Positions 1 through 7,531 of a DNA stretch of 14,019 nucleotides are shown in pieces. The notes under the pieces are model-generated. The model was not told the origin of the DNA. It saw only the letters and a list, made by a program, of their open reading frames with translations, and ran no database searches. Made by a program: the position numbers and the translations under genes. The number at the start of each line of letters is the position of its first letter. Within the stretch, counting starts at the first letter, position 1. This DNA comes from Bacteroides sp. GTDB taxonomy: Bacteria > Bacteroidota > Bacteroidia > Bacteroidales > Bacteroidaceae. Where the stretch lies: assembly GCA_019414665.1 (NCBI GenBank), contig DXLO01000042.1, positions 1 to 14,019 of the forward strand, in the 5' to 3' direction.

Positions 1-1
1 A

Positions 2-946
2 TTATTTGTTTCGTGTAACTGTATAAATCACTTTACCGTCTTTATTGATCATATGCAGGTTAAGTACCTTTTTGTCGGCTGTTATCAGAGAAAATCCAGT
101 TTCACTGCTACAGAATTTTGTTCCGTCGACAGGCTTTACGTCGCGGCTGAGTGAACCGGAGGTATTTACTACATAGTCGATGTTGCTGCCGGCCTTGCGT
201 ACGTGCTGGAAATTATGAATGTGTCCACATAAATACATGTCTACATTTTTATGTTTGCGCAGAATTGTATCCAGACGTTTTTGCAAGTCGGTACGTTCTG
301 ATTCACTCTTGTCTGTATCTGCATAGATGGGATGATGTCCGATTACCAGTACCCAGTCTTCTTTTGCTGTAGTGAGTACAGAGTCGAGCCATGCCAGTTG
401 TTTATCCATGTTTTGTTTGCATGCGTCAGGATATTTTTCTGTATCCTTTCTGTATTTGTCGAGCAGTGGCGCTGTATCAATCATGACCATGCGAACTGTT
501 ACTCCGTCATTTTCTTCTACACGTGTATAGTAGCGGTCGGGCATTCTCCAGCGTGCACTTACATTGCTATAGTCGATAACCGCCTGTGTATTGCCACGAT
601 ATTCGTGGTTTCCCAAAACAGGATACCAGGGAATCATCAAATCGGGGTGACTATAGATCAGCTCATAATTGGTCATCCACAAAGGATCAGTTGTGCTGCG
701 TACACCTTCGAAATGGTGAACATCTCCAGCAGCTACTACAAATTCGATGTCTACATTCTCAGCCATTTTACCCATCAGTTCAGCGATTGGCTTCTGGTCA
801 TAATAGCCATTTCGTCCCAGGTCATTTGCTAAGATAAAATTGATAGGTTTTTCTAGTTTTGTCCATTCGGTTGTGTTCTGGGCAAATCCGCTTATTGCGG
901 CCAATGCAACACATAGTGTGATAAATGTTTTTTTAATTGAAATCAT
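2..946 (-). CDS. Exported metallophosphoesterase of the tartrate-resistant acid phosphatase (TRAP) type
   Basis: This 314-residue protein probably hydrolyses phosphomonoesters in the periplasm or at the surface. A signal peptide spans about residues 1-22 (hydrophobic core, then GFAQ; cut probable before Gln23). Metallophosphoesterase motifs follow in order: NDLG (Asp42), GDVHH (Asp75), GNHE (Asn113, His114), GHHP (His204, His205) and GHIH (His242, His244). The stretch GNHEYRGNTQAVIDYSNVS with a following RW resembles the animal TRAP/ACP5 family more than other phosphoesterases, and the length fits that family. The oddity is at the second metal motif: TRAPs have GDNFY, whose Tyr binds Fe(III), and this protein has His78 there. 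The first motif is ND rather than GD. The stop codon is inside the window (2-4), so the gene is complete. It lies 158 nt downstream of the beta-helix lipoprotein gene, beyond a hairpin, so it may have its own promoter; only a weak box is seen near 970-977. The substrate is unknown. Confidence 0.85.
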   Translation of the reverse strand: MISIKKTFITLCVALAAISGFAQNTTEWTKLEKPINFILANDLGRNGYYDQKPIAELMGKMAENVDIEFVVAAGDVHHFEGVRSTTDPLWMTNYELIYSHPDLMIPWYPVLGNHEYRGNTQAVIDYSNVSARWRMPDRYYTRVEENDGVTVRMVMIDTAPLLDKYRKDTEKYPDACKQNMDKQLAWLDSVLTTAKEDWVLVIGHHPIYADTDKSESERTDLQKRLDTILRKHKNVDMYLCGHIHNFQHVRKAGSNIDYVVNTSGSLSRDVKPVDGTKFCSSETGFSLITADKKVLNLHMINKDGKVIYTVTRNK

Positions 947-1039
947 AATGGTTTGTTTTTTGTTCAGTGCAAAGTTCGATACTGAATCTGAAAAAAATAT
1001 GAATTTTCTAATGAGATAAATTATTTTTTTTGAAAAAGA

Positions 1040-1073
1040 AAAGGTTCGAAACCGATGTGCAGTCCGAACCTTT
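1040..1073 (-). terminator. Hairpin terminator of the TonB receptor-lipoprotein operon
   Basis: The arms AAAGGTTCG (1040-1048) and CGAACCTTT (1065-1073) form a perfect 9-bp stem around a 16-nt loop, starting about 31 nt past the stop codon of the lipoprotein gene. On the minus strand the stem is followed by a T-rich stretch (TTCTTTTTC), as in an intrinsic terminator. The long loop and broken T tract make it less certain than the hairpin at 6912-6948. If it works, the phosphatase gene at 2-946 is expressed separately or only by read-through. Confidence 0.6.
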
Positions 1074-1104
1074 CTTTGACAAAGTTTCTAGAAATTAGAA
1101 ATGT

Positions 1105-2505
1105 TTATTTAGTTCCATAGGCACCGAAACGAGCTTCTACTTTTGGAGAAGTATAGGTTTGTCCGTTTACCTGCAATCCTTCGGTATCGAAGTAAGGAGC
1201 CATTTTGGTATCTGTTCCGTCATAAGCACCTGCCAGAACCGGAGATCCTGCCTGTACGTGGAAATCCCATGCGTCCTGATAGATGTAATCTGTCAAAGCT
1301 ACGTCGTTGATTGGGAAGTTGACAAATTTCGGATCGTTGGCAGCACAGTCTGATGCTGTTTTTGTGATGATACTGTTTGCGTCTACTACGCCTTCGTAAT
1401 AGTTTTTGTGTGCATAAGCATATCCTTCCCATGAATATGCTACGCCTGATTCATCTTCAAAGACAACATTACTTTTCTGAGTACCAGAAGCATAATAGTT
1501 GTAATCAATAACAGATTCGCTGCAATATCCTTCATCCGGATTGTTTGGAAGATCGTAGCTAGGAGTCATGGCTCTGAACTTACAGTTTACCATCAGGTTG
1601 TTGAATACGTTTGCAAAAGCATTTTTTTCTACATAAACACATCCGCCTTTTGCTCCGTCACGACGCCATCCGGCATTGATGATTGTATTGTTGTATGCCT
1701 GTATTTTTGCCATTCCACGATCTTCACTCTGGCCTGAGCTAGATAATTTCAAACCGTTGGTATTCGGGCTGAACATTACATTGCCTGCTACATCGACTAC
1801 ACAGCCTGCTTTTACATTTACTGCTTCAGCTCCGTCATATCCGTTGGCAGCAAAAATGTTGTTGGCAATAATGGCATTTCCTCCCATCAGGTAGATACCG
1901 TCTGACCATCCGTTACGCAAAACAGAGTTTGTGATAACATAGCGGCCGTTGATGTTATTGGTTGTAATTTGTGGATAAGCATCATCACCGGCAGTATAGA
2001 TACCAGCACTAGCAGCAGGAGAACCTTCAATAACCTGACCACCTGTATATTCGATGATAGTATGATCGATCAGCATTTCTCCACAGGTAGAAGTTGCAAC
2101 AATACCTCCCCACAGACCTGCCAAAGCATTTTCTTCAGTACGTTCATCTTCAGGAACAGAGAATAAAACAGGTTTTTCGGCTGTACCTTCACAATACAAA
2201 TTTCCTTTTACTGTAAATTCGATTGGGGCATGGTTGGCTCCTACACCAGCAGTGCTTACAATAACCTTTGCACCAGCTTTAATAATCAGAGTTTTCCCTT
2301 CAGGAACAGTGTAATGGTTAGTCAGATTAGCTATTGTATCACCAGGCCATATGATGACGTCTTCGTTTGTTTCATCACCACCATCGTTGCCTCCAGGATT
2401 TTCAGTATTGTTCTCGTTTTGAATAGTTTCATCTTCAGAGCAAGCAGCCATAAAAGATAATGCTACTAAGGCTGTACCAGCCAGCAAATAATTTTTCAGT
2501 TTCAT
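1105..2505 (-). CDS. Surface-type lipoprotein with a probable right-handed beta-helix
   Basis: This 466-residue lipoprotein has no named function I can recognise. Residues 1-21 are a type II signal peptide ending in FMAAC, with lipidated Cys22. The next residues, SEDE, match the acidic lipoprotein export signal that sends Bacteroidota lipoproteins to the cell surface. A low-complexity Asn/Gly/Glu/Asp linker covers about residues 27-48. From roughly residue 60 to 330, short strand-turn repeats are rich in stacked Asn and hydrophobic residues (IITNSVLRNG-like, NAIIANNIF, NNTIINAG, NNLMVN), the signature of a parallel beta-helix. Such folds often bind or cleave polysaccharides, but no catalytic motif is evident. 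Its start lies 40 nt after the stop of the TonB receptor gene, so the two are probably one operon and the lipoprotein a partner of the receptor, as SusD-like proteins are for SusC. It is not SusD-like in sequence. Family assignment is by pattern only. Confidence 0.75.
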   Translation of the reverse strand: MKLKNYLLAGTALVALSFMAACSEDETIQNENNTENPGGNDGGDETNEDVIIWPGDTIANLTNHYTVPEGKTLIIKAGAKVIVSTAGVGANHAPIEFTVKGNLYCEGTAEKPVLFSVPEDERTEENALAGLWGGIVATSTCGEMLIDHTIIEYTGGQVIEGSPAASAGIYTAGDDAYPQITTNNINGRYVITNSVLRNGWSDGIYLMGGNAIIANNIFAANGYDGAEAVNVKAGCVVDVAGNVMFSPNTNGLKLSSSGQSEDRGMAKIQAYNNTIINAGWRRDGAKGGCVYVEKNAFANVFNNLMVNCKFRAMTPSYDLPNNPDEGYCSESVIDYNYYASGTQKSNVVFEDESGVAYSWEGYAYAHKNYYEGVVDANSIITKTASDCAANDPKFVNFPINDVALTDYIYQDAWDFHVQAGSPVLAGAYDGTDTKMAPYFDTEGLQVNGQTYTSPKVEARFGAYGTK

Positions 2506-2545
2506 CTTGTAAAAAAATTGTTATTAGTGTCTAATTTATAATTGA

Positions 2546-5200
2546 TTATAGTTTGTATCTGATTCCCAGCATGAATGACTGTCCGTGCCATTCCTTGCGT
2601 TCAATTACATTTCCGTCTTTGCGTTCAGAATTTACACTTTCCGTATGAGGACCATTCTGTATAAATCTCAGCAACGGAGTATCCAGCAGATTGGATGCTT
2701 TAGCAAAAATACTGATACCGTTTTTAAAGCTTTTTTCAACAGAAGCATCCAGTTGTATGTAGCCGTCTTCCCAGATATCATCATTATACCAGTTGGAAAT
2801 ATCGCTTAGACGTTTTCCGGTATAGCTTCCGGCGAGCTGGCTTTCCCAGCCATATTTGGTACTCTTGAAGAGTAATGATAAATTGGCTACATGAGCTGCC
2901 TGTCCGAATAGCGGACGTGTCTGTGATACACTCTTCACATCATTGCCTTCCATGATACGCTTGTCGGTAGTAATAGAAGAGTGAGTATAGGTATAGTTGG
3001 CTTTGATTCCGAACCAGTTGAAGTACTTCATTATATCTACTTCAACTCCCAAGTTGGTAGCATTACCGAAGTTCATCGGTTTGTAGTATGTATCTTGACC
3101 TTCATTCAGCAAACCGTATTCTATCGGGTTCTGCAATCTTTTGTAGAACATACCTACCATGAACTGCTCGGATGATTTAGGGAAGAATTCATATCGCAGG
3201 TCGATGTTGTCGGCCACTGTATGTTTCAAATCCGGATTACCTTTTTCCTTGTAGTCTTCATTGATAATGCTGTAAGGTACAATCTCAAAGAAGCTTGGGC
3301 GGTTTATAGAACGTGCATACGAGAAGCGGAGGTTGGCGTTTTTATGTACTCCATATTTTACATGAAAGCTGGGAAGTACATCTGTATATTTCTGATTTCC
3401 TTCTGGATCTGCGTTTTCTGTTGGAAATTCCAAAACATATCCCTGATTTGTATGTTCAACACGTACTCCAGCGATAAACTCCCAGTTGAGATAGGTATAT
3501 TTAGCCATTCCGTAGGCAGCACCTATTTTTTCGGAAGCGTCGTAGTTTAACGGGTCACTGATGTTGCCATATTTTTGTGCAGTAAACAGAATTTCATCAT
3601 AGTTATTCCACTCCTCACCTTGATATTGAGGATCTTCCACTCCTGTAGCCGAATTGAATTTATATTCATTGAAGAAACTGTCACGTTTTTTATCGCGGTA
3701 CATACCTCCTACAGAGAAGTCGAATATAGAACCTCCGTCCAGTTTCAGTTTATACATCAAGTCAACATATCCAGACTTATCATTGTCGGAGTTATGTTCC
3801 CACCGGCGTCTGGCCGCTTCTGATGTTTGTACGTGGCTACCTTGCATGAATATTTCTGCATTGTCTGGAGTTTCGCTGTATGCTTTTGAAATAACAGCCG
3901 ACCAGTTCAGACGCAGAGCTCCGTCATCCAGAAAAGCATGTTCACCTTTCAGGGTAGAGTTGACGATATACTGACGGTTCCATTTCATTCGTACAGAACC
4001 TTCTTTGTCATCATGCCCGTCGCGTACTTCTGCTTCACGCATATCCATGTATCCATTGTACCATGTCAACTTATGGTTGGCATTGATGTGGTAGTCCAGT
4101 TTAGCGTGTGCTCCGATGCGTGTTTGCTGTGAAGAATAATTACGATATTCAATACCGTCGTGGGTTGTTCCCGGCTGATAATATAGTTCGCTTTCTTTTC
4201 CTCGGTAAGTATTCAGAAAACTGCCGGCAAGCATAACACCCAATTTATCATCGAAGAAGCGGTCGCCGTAAGACAATCCGGCTGTCAAGTCGGGCAATGG
4301 CTTTTTCCATGTCATCCGTAAATTATCGGTGGTGAAATTATCCATTGTTACCCGGTTGTCTTCGGGCTTGCCCATTTGTTCGTAAGGTGATTGTTTTACG
4401 ATTGCTCCGTGATTGAACGATTGAAAATCGCGGTCGAAATACATGGCGTTGTAACCTGTAGACAAGTTTACTGTAAATTGTCTTTCTGAAGGAGCATCCT
4501 TCATAATCAGGTTGACTGCACCTCCGATACCGTCGCCTTCCATGTTGGCGGTCAGTGATTTGGTAACTTCCAGACGGTCCAGCATTTCTGACGGGAAGAT
4601 GTCTAACGGGACAAAACGGTTTTTATTATCTGGGCTAGGAATTTTTACCCCGTTTATCAATGTATAATTATAACGCTTGTCCATTCCTCGTAAAATGGCA
4701 TACTGACCTTCGCCGCTGCTGTTTCGTTCGATTGTTACTCCAGACATTCGCTGAATAACATTTGCCACTGTGATATCCGGAGAAAGTTCTATAGCTTTAG
4801 CACTCATTACGTTTACCACATTCATCGCAGCGCGTTCGATGCCACGGGCACCAGCTTCTGTCCGTCCCGGATTATTGGCTATAACCGTGACACCTTCTAG
4901 CACTACATCATCACTTTTTAGCGGAATGACTATTTCTGTATCCTTATTCCCAATCTCTACCTCGCATTTCTTGTAGCCGACGTAAGAGCAGACTAGTGTA
5001 TATTTAGGACGCGCAACCGACAGGTTAAAACTTCCATCCATACCTGAAACAGCACCTTTTCCCGGTTCTTCCTTTATAAGAATAGAAGCTCCTATTATCT
5101 CTTCTCCGGTTTGTGCATCCTTTACTTTACCTTTTATATCTCTTGCATTTATATTTGCAGTTGCAAGAAGTAGCAGACTTAATACCAAACTTGATTTCAT
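2546..5200 (-). CDS. TonB-dependent outer-membrane receptor with N-terminal carboxypeptidase-regulatory-like domain
   Basis: This 884-residue receptor would import a ligand across the outer membrane using TonB-ExbBD energy. Residues 1-19 are a signal peptide ending in NINA. Residues 20-95 form the carboxypeptidase-D-regulatory-like beta-sandwich common in Bacteroidota receptors (KGKVKDAQTGEEIIGASI, DGSFNL, YVGYKK). The plug follows at about 115-235, with the recognisable stretches VANVIQRMSGVTIER, ILRGMDKRYNYTLINGV, LEVTKS and IGGAVNL. The rest is beta-barrel, rich in alternating aromatic strands and ending in IRYKL at the outer-membrane C-terminus. It is shorter than most SusC proteins and its partner is a beta-helix lipoprotein rather than SusD, so a glycan-utilisation (PUL) role should not be assumed. 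It starts 23 nt inside a -7 box and heads an operon with the lipoprotein. Flanking exported phosphatases hint at phosphate-containing ligands; iron or another cofactor is equally possible from sequence alone. Confidence 0.93.
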   Translation of the reverse strand: MKSSLVLSLLLLATANINARDIKGKVKDAQTGEEIIGASILIKEEPGKGAVSGMDGSFNLSVARPKYTLVCSYVGYKKCEVEIGNKDTEIVIPLKSDDVVLEGVTVIANNPGRTEAGARGIERAAMNVVNVMSAKAIELSPDITVANVIQRMSGVTIERNSSGEGQYAILRGMDKRYNYTLINGVKIPSPDNKNRFVPLDIFPSEMLDRLEVTKSLTANMEGDGIGGAVNLIMKDAPSERQFTVNLSTGYNAMYFDRDFQSFNHGAIVKQSPYEQMGKPEDNRVTMDNFTTDNLRMTWKKPLPDLTAGLSYGDRFFDDKLGVMLAGSFLNTYRGKESELYYQPGTTHDGIEYRNYSSQQTRIGAHAKLDYHINANHKLTWYNGYMDMREAEVRDGHDDKEGSVRMKWNRQYIVNSTLKGEHAFLDDGALRLNWSAVISKAYSETPDNAEIFMQGSHVQTSEAARRRWEHNSDNDKSGYVDLMYKLKLDGGSIFDFSVGGMYRDKKRDSFFNEYKFNSATGVEDPQYQGEEWNNYDEILFTAQKYGNISDPLNYDASEKIGAAYGMAKYTYLNWEFIAGVRVEHTNQGYVLEFPTENADPEGNQKYTDVLPSFHVKYGVHKNANLRFSYARSINRPSFFEIVPYSIINEDYKEKGNPDLKHTVADNIDLRYEFFPKSSEQFMVGMFYKRLQNPIEYGLLNEGQDTYYKPMNFGNATNLGVEVDIMKYFNWFGIKANYTYTHSSITTDKRIMEGNDVKSVSQTRPLFGQAAHVANLSLLFKSTKYGWESQLAGSYTGKRLSDISNWYNDDIWEDGYIQLDASVEKSFKNGISIFAKASNLLDTPLLRFIQNGPHTESVNSERKDGNVIERKEWHGQSFMLGIRYKL

Positions 5201-5223
5201 TATGTTTTTTTATTTTGACGCTG

Positions 5224-5231
5224 CAAATGTA
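5224..5231 (-). promoter_or_regulatory. Bacteroides-type -7 box for the TonB receptor operon
   Basis: On the minus strand this reads TACATTTG, an exact match to the Bacteroides -7 consensus TAnnTTTG, ending 23 nt before the receptor start codon. No convincing TTTG element is found 19-21 nt further upstream, so the promoter may need an activator or be weak. Confidence 0.5.
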
Positions 5232-5337
5232 TTCTTTGTGTTTTTCATGGTAGTTTCGAAGATGTTTCAAATGTAATACAAAGGCCGGAAATGTATGTTA
5301 CTTATCTTATAGGATACGATATGAGCTGATCGAAATA

Positions 5338-5403
5338 AAAAGATGCTGAAGTCTTCAGAAAAACTTCAGCATGTTTTATTGAAAACTTCAGCATCTTTTA
5401 TTG
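5338..5403. repeat. Tandem 22-bp repeat with an inverted arm, able to form alternative hairpins
   Basis: A 22-bp unit containing ACTTCAGCAT and TTTTATTG occurs twice in tandem (5360-5381 and 5382-5403) with one mismatch (5373 versus 5395). An inverted copy lies just before: AAAAGATGCTGAAGT (5338-5352) pairs perfectly over 15 bp with 5385-5399, or over 10 bp with the nearer repeat (5363-5372). CTGAAG/CTTCAG at 5346-5358 gives a third, smaller pairing. The element lies between the phosphatase gene's 3' end and the receptor promoter. On the minus strand the outer stem is followed by TTTTTATTT, so it may be a second terminator; binding of a regulator to the repeated CTTCAG sites is another possibility. 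Confidence 0.7.
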
Positions 5404-5421
5404 AAATATTGTACAAAAAAT

Positions 5422-5446
5422 AAAAAAAGAAGAGCTTCTTTTTTTT
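5422..5446 (-). terminator. A/T-rich hairpin terminator of the histidine phosphatase gene
   Basis: A 10-bp stem of AAAAAAAGAA (5422-5431) and TTCTTTTTTT (5436-5445) encloses the 4-nt loop GAGC, with poly-A and poly-T on either side. It begins about 45 nt beyond the stop codon of the phosphatase gene. The symmetric A/T flanks would let it stop transcription in both directions. Confidence 0.65.
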
Positions 5447-5491
5447 ACGATCCAAGTATGTCGTTTAAAAGCTTCAGTATAATGTTGCTGA

Positions 5492-6781
5492 CTAGTCGGT
5501 TGTATTACTGTCAACAGCAGGAAGCTCTATTGCATCAACTATTTTTTGCCAGTAATTTCTGACATCCTTCCAGTGATAATAGGGAGCTGTATCGGTAGGT
5601 AGTGGAAGTGTGACTTCATGTTCGTTGAGTAGTAGTTTAACCAGAATATCATCGTTGTCAAGCTTATGAAAGAAGATGAGCTGGATGTTTCCGCACATCG
5701 GAATGATACGGTAGGTTCGGTAGGTATCGGCTATTTTCTGCCAGTCGGCAGTTGCGAAAGACAGTTTGTCAATCCCCATCAGAGCTGCAAGCGGAGCCAG
5801 GTTAGTATCATGTCCGTAACGCAAGGTCACACAGTTTTTCTTCGAACTGATAACTGTATCAGCTGTTTCTATAAAGTTGCGCAACAGGTTACGTTCCAGC
5901 TTATACATGCATGAGCCACTTAGTGGAGAAGCTCCTTTCTCATAATACCATTCGAAGTTGTTTCTCTGCCAGAGGTCGTAACGTTCTTGTGAGGTAAACA
6001 GGAAAGATAAGTCTTCCTGATGGTAACTGCTCTGGCTGATACCGTGAAGCTCAAATAAGTCGGTCATGAGCTGTCTGGAGTCTTTTACGATATCTGCATT
6101 GATGAACAATTGTTTCATCAGGCGTTCCGGGTGAATGTATACACTGTCGGCAGCCTGATATACACTGTCGGCATTAGCTAGATGTGCTTCTTCGTATGTC
6201 GGATTTTTATATTTTATGTAATAGGCATCATGTTCGCTGACATCGGTTGTGATTACTAACCGGGGATTTAATCCTTTTAATTCGACACAAGCAGCTGCCA
6301 TCGACAGGAAGGCACGGGTTTTGTAAGTAGAACGTGCATCGACATGTGTTCCGTCAGTGAATACTTGCGGGTAGTTTGTATACATACGGCGGATTAAATC
6401 TTTATGTTGCTGTGCCCCTTTAGGGGTCAGTTCGCCATATCTGCCTGCTGCTTCTTCAGCCAGCTTTTCGATTATGTTCAAGGCACGCTGTCCGTCGGTG
6501 GTGAGTTTATGTTGGCGTGCTGCTTCCTTTAATATACTCAACGGGCTATCGTATTTCTTTTTCTTTGTGAGATATCGTGAACCGTGACGTGCAAATGTGG
6601 AAATATAGAATGGAGTATATCCCTCAGGAACTGGGGTAAGTTTTGCCTCTGGTGCCTGGTAGGCATAATACTTGCCTGCGGAAAGTGCCGGATTGGCATT
6701 TATTTCCTCGAATGCACTTTGGGCAATTGCTGGCAGAGATACGATTCCAGCAAGTAGCATAGAAATAACTGTTTGTTTCAT
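5492..6781 (-). CDS. Exported histidine acid phosphatase (clade 2, phytase-like)
   Basis: This 429-residue enzyme should remove phosphate from phosphomonoesters through a phosphohistidine intermediate, outside the cytoplasm. Residues 1-20 are a signal peptide ending in AIA, with cleavage before Gln21, a pattern common in this phylum. The catalytic RHG motif is at residues 65-69 (RHGSR; His66 nucleophile) and the proton-donor motif HDTN at 324-327 (His324, Asp325). The length and the distance between the motifs fit the histidine acid phosphatase/phytase branch. The HD donor separates it from the multiple inositol polyphosphate phosphatases (MINPP), including the characterised Bacteroides enzyme, which I recall as using HAE. 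Phytate, sugar phosphates or other monoesters are possible substrates. The gene stands alone between terminators (6912-6948 upstream, 5422-5446 downstream), 291 nt before the TonB receptor in the same direction. Together with the phosphatase at 2-946 it suggests a phosphate-scavenging neighbourhood. Confidence 0.9.
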   Translation of the reverse strand: MKQTVISMLLAGIVSLPAIAQSAFEEINANPALSAGKYYAYQAPEAKLTPVPEGYTPFYISTFARHGSRYLTKKKKYDSPLSILKEAARQHKLTTDGQRALNIIEKLAEEAAGRYGELTPKGAQQHKDLIRRMYTNYPQVFTDGTHVDARSTYKTRAFLSMAAACVELKGLNPRLVITTDVSEHDAYYIKYKNPTYEEAHLANADSVYQAADSVYIHPERLMKQLFINADIVKDSRQLMTDLFELHGISQSSYHQEDLSFLFTSQERYDLWQRNNFEWYYEKGASPLSGSCMYKLERNLLRNFIETADTVISSKKNCVTLRYGHDTNLAPLAALMGIDKLSFATADWQKIADTYRTYRIIPMCGNIQLIFFHKLDNDDILVKLLLNEHEVTLPLPTDTAPYYHWKDVRNYWQKIVDAIELPAVDSNTTD

Positions 6782-6807
6782 TTGTCTTTTCGTTTTTGTT
6801 CAGCGTG

Positions 6808-6815
6808 CAAAAATA
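6808..6815 (-). promoter_or_regulatory. Bacteroides-type -7 box for the histidine phosphatase gene
   Basis: On the minus strand this reads TATTTTTG, matching TAnnTTTG exactly, 26 nt before the phosphatase start codon. The expected TTTG about 20 nt further upstream is not evident, so confidence is moderate. Confidence 0.5.
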
Positions 6816-6911
6816 GAGGCTTTCTGTACATAGTTATGCTTATGTTATAGTAAGATTGTTCAATCGGGGATAAATGAAACAAATGTGTAATATGGATGTA
6901 ACATAAAGAAA

Positions 6912-6948
6912 GCCGTTTCAAACAACTGAACTGCTTGTTTGAAACGGC
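6912..6948 (-). terminator. Strong hairpin terminator ending the redox operon
   Basis: GCCGTTTCAAACAA (6912-6925) and TTGTTTGAAACGGC (6935-6948) form a perfect 14-bp stem with a 9-nt loop, about 63 nt past the stop of the last gene of the operon. The minus strand continues with the T-rich TTTCTTTATG. It separates the redox operon from the phosphatase gene downstream. Confidence 0.85.
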
Positions 6949-7011
6949 CTTATATAATTAAATGGATGTTGTATAGTTGATGTTCTCTTAAAAAATCCGC
7001 TATACGCTTGT

Positions 7012-7521
7012 TTATTTATATATCAGATATTTGATAAAGAAATATCCTCCGAAGACCTGGAGTGCCATACCAGGTAATCCGATTCGGAAATCCTGAAGTG
7101 CTGTATGCAGACTTCCACTTAAAGTCCATTCTCCCAATGTTCCTGCCAGCTGATAAAAGGCAACTACTGCCAGCAAGAGAAGTATAGAAACATGTTTACT
7201 GCGGTGTGCCACATATCCGGCTCCAGCAGCAAGAAGGAGAGATTTCATTAAAATGGCAGGAAGAACGGCAGGAGCAGGCATCCCGAACAGCCAGGAGTTG
7301 ACGAGGGGAGAGGCTATAGCTGTGAGCAGTCCGGCTTTCCATCCGTATTTGTAGGCTCCGATGAGAGTAAAGAAGTAAATAGGAAGCCATGTTGTTCCTC
7401 CTGATGGAAAAAGGTGGAACAGTTGAGGCAGAACTACATTTCCTGCTACAAAAATCAATGCAGTAAGATATGTCCGTGTTTCGCTATAGTTTAATGAGTA
7501 AAGTTTTACAGTCGATTCCAT
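7012..7521 (-). CDS. Small integral membrane protein, probable ECF-transporter S-component-like
   Basis: This 169-residue, very hydrophobic protein has five or six predicted membrane segments (about residues 17-38, 45-57, 61-72, 84-105, 110-130 and 148-167). Its size, the segment number and motifs such as YKYGWKAGLLTAIASPLVNSWLFG and a Gly/Ala-rich fourth helix (LLLAAGAGYVA) resemble the substrate-binding S subunits of energy-coupling-factor vitamin transporters. No EcfA ATPase or EcfT gene lies in this window, so if it is an S component it would have to share an energising module encoded elsewhere. No ligand can be assigned. It is the last gene of the operon, 10 nt after the DUF1893 gene and before a strong terminator. 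The alternative is an unrelated small membrane protein with a redox or cofactor role. Confidence 0.6.
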   Translation of the reverse strand: MESTVKLYSLNYSETRTYLTALIFVAGNVVLPQLFHLFPSGGTTWLPIYFFTLIGAYKYGWKAGLLTAIASPLVNSWLFGMPAPAVLPAILMKSLLLAAGAGYVAHRSKHVSILLLLAVVAFYQLAGTLGEWTLSGSLHTALQDFRIGLPGMALQVFGGYFFIKYLIYK

Positions 7522-7531
7522 AATTATGTTT

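Noticed and set aside
332..832. Plus-strand open frame of 166 codons opposite the TRAP-like phosphatase
   Set aside because: It is antisense to a well-supported gene and shows no domain, signal or start context; it is a shadow frame.
970..977. Promoter box for the TRAP-like phosphatase
   Set aside because: The minus strand reads GAACTTTG, missing the TA of TAnnTTTG, and has no -33 partner at the right spacing.
2546..5200. SusC/SusD polysaccharide utilisation locus
   Set aside because: There is no SusD, glycoside hydrolase or sensor-regulator nearby, and the receptor is shorter than usual SusC proteins.
5338..5403. CRISPR-like array
   Set aside because: There are only two direct copies with no spacers between them and no cas genes; a hairpin-forming tandem repeat explains it.
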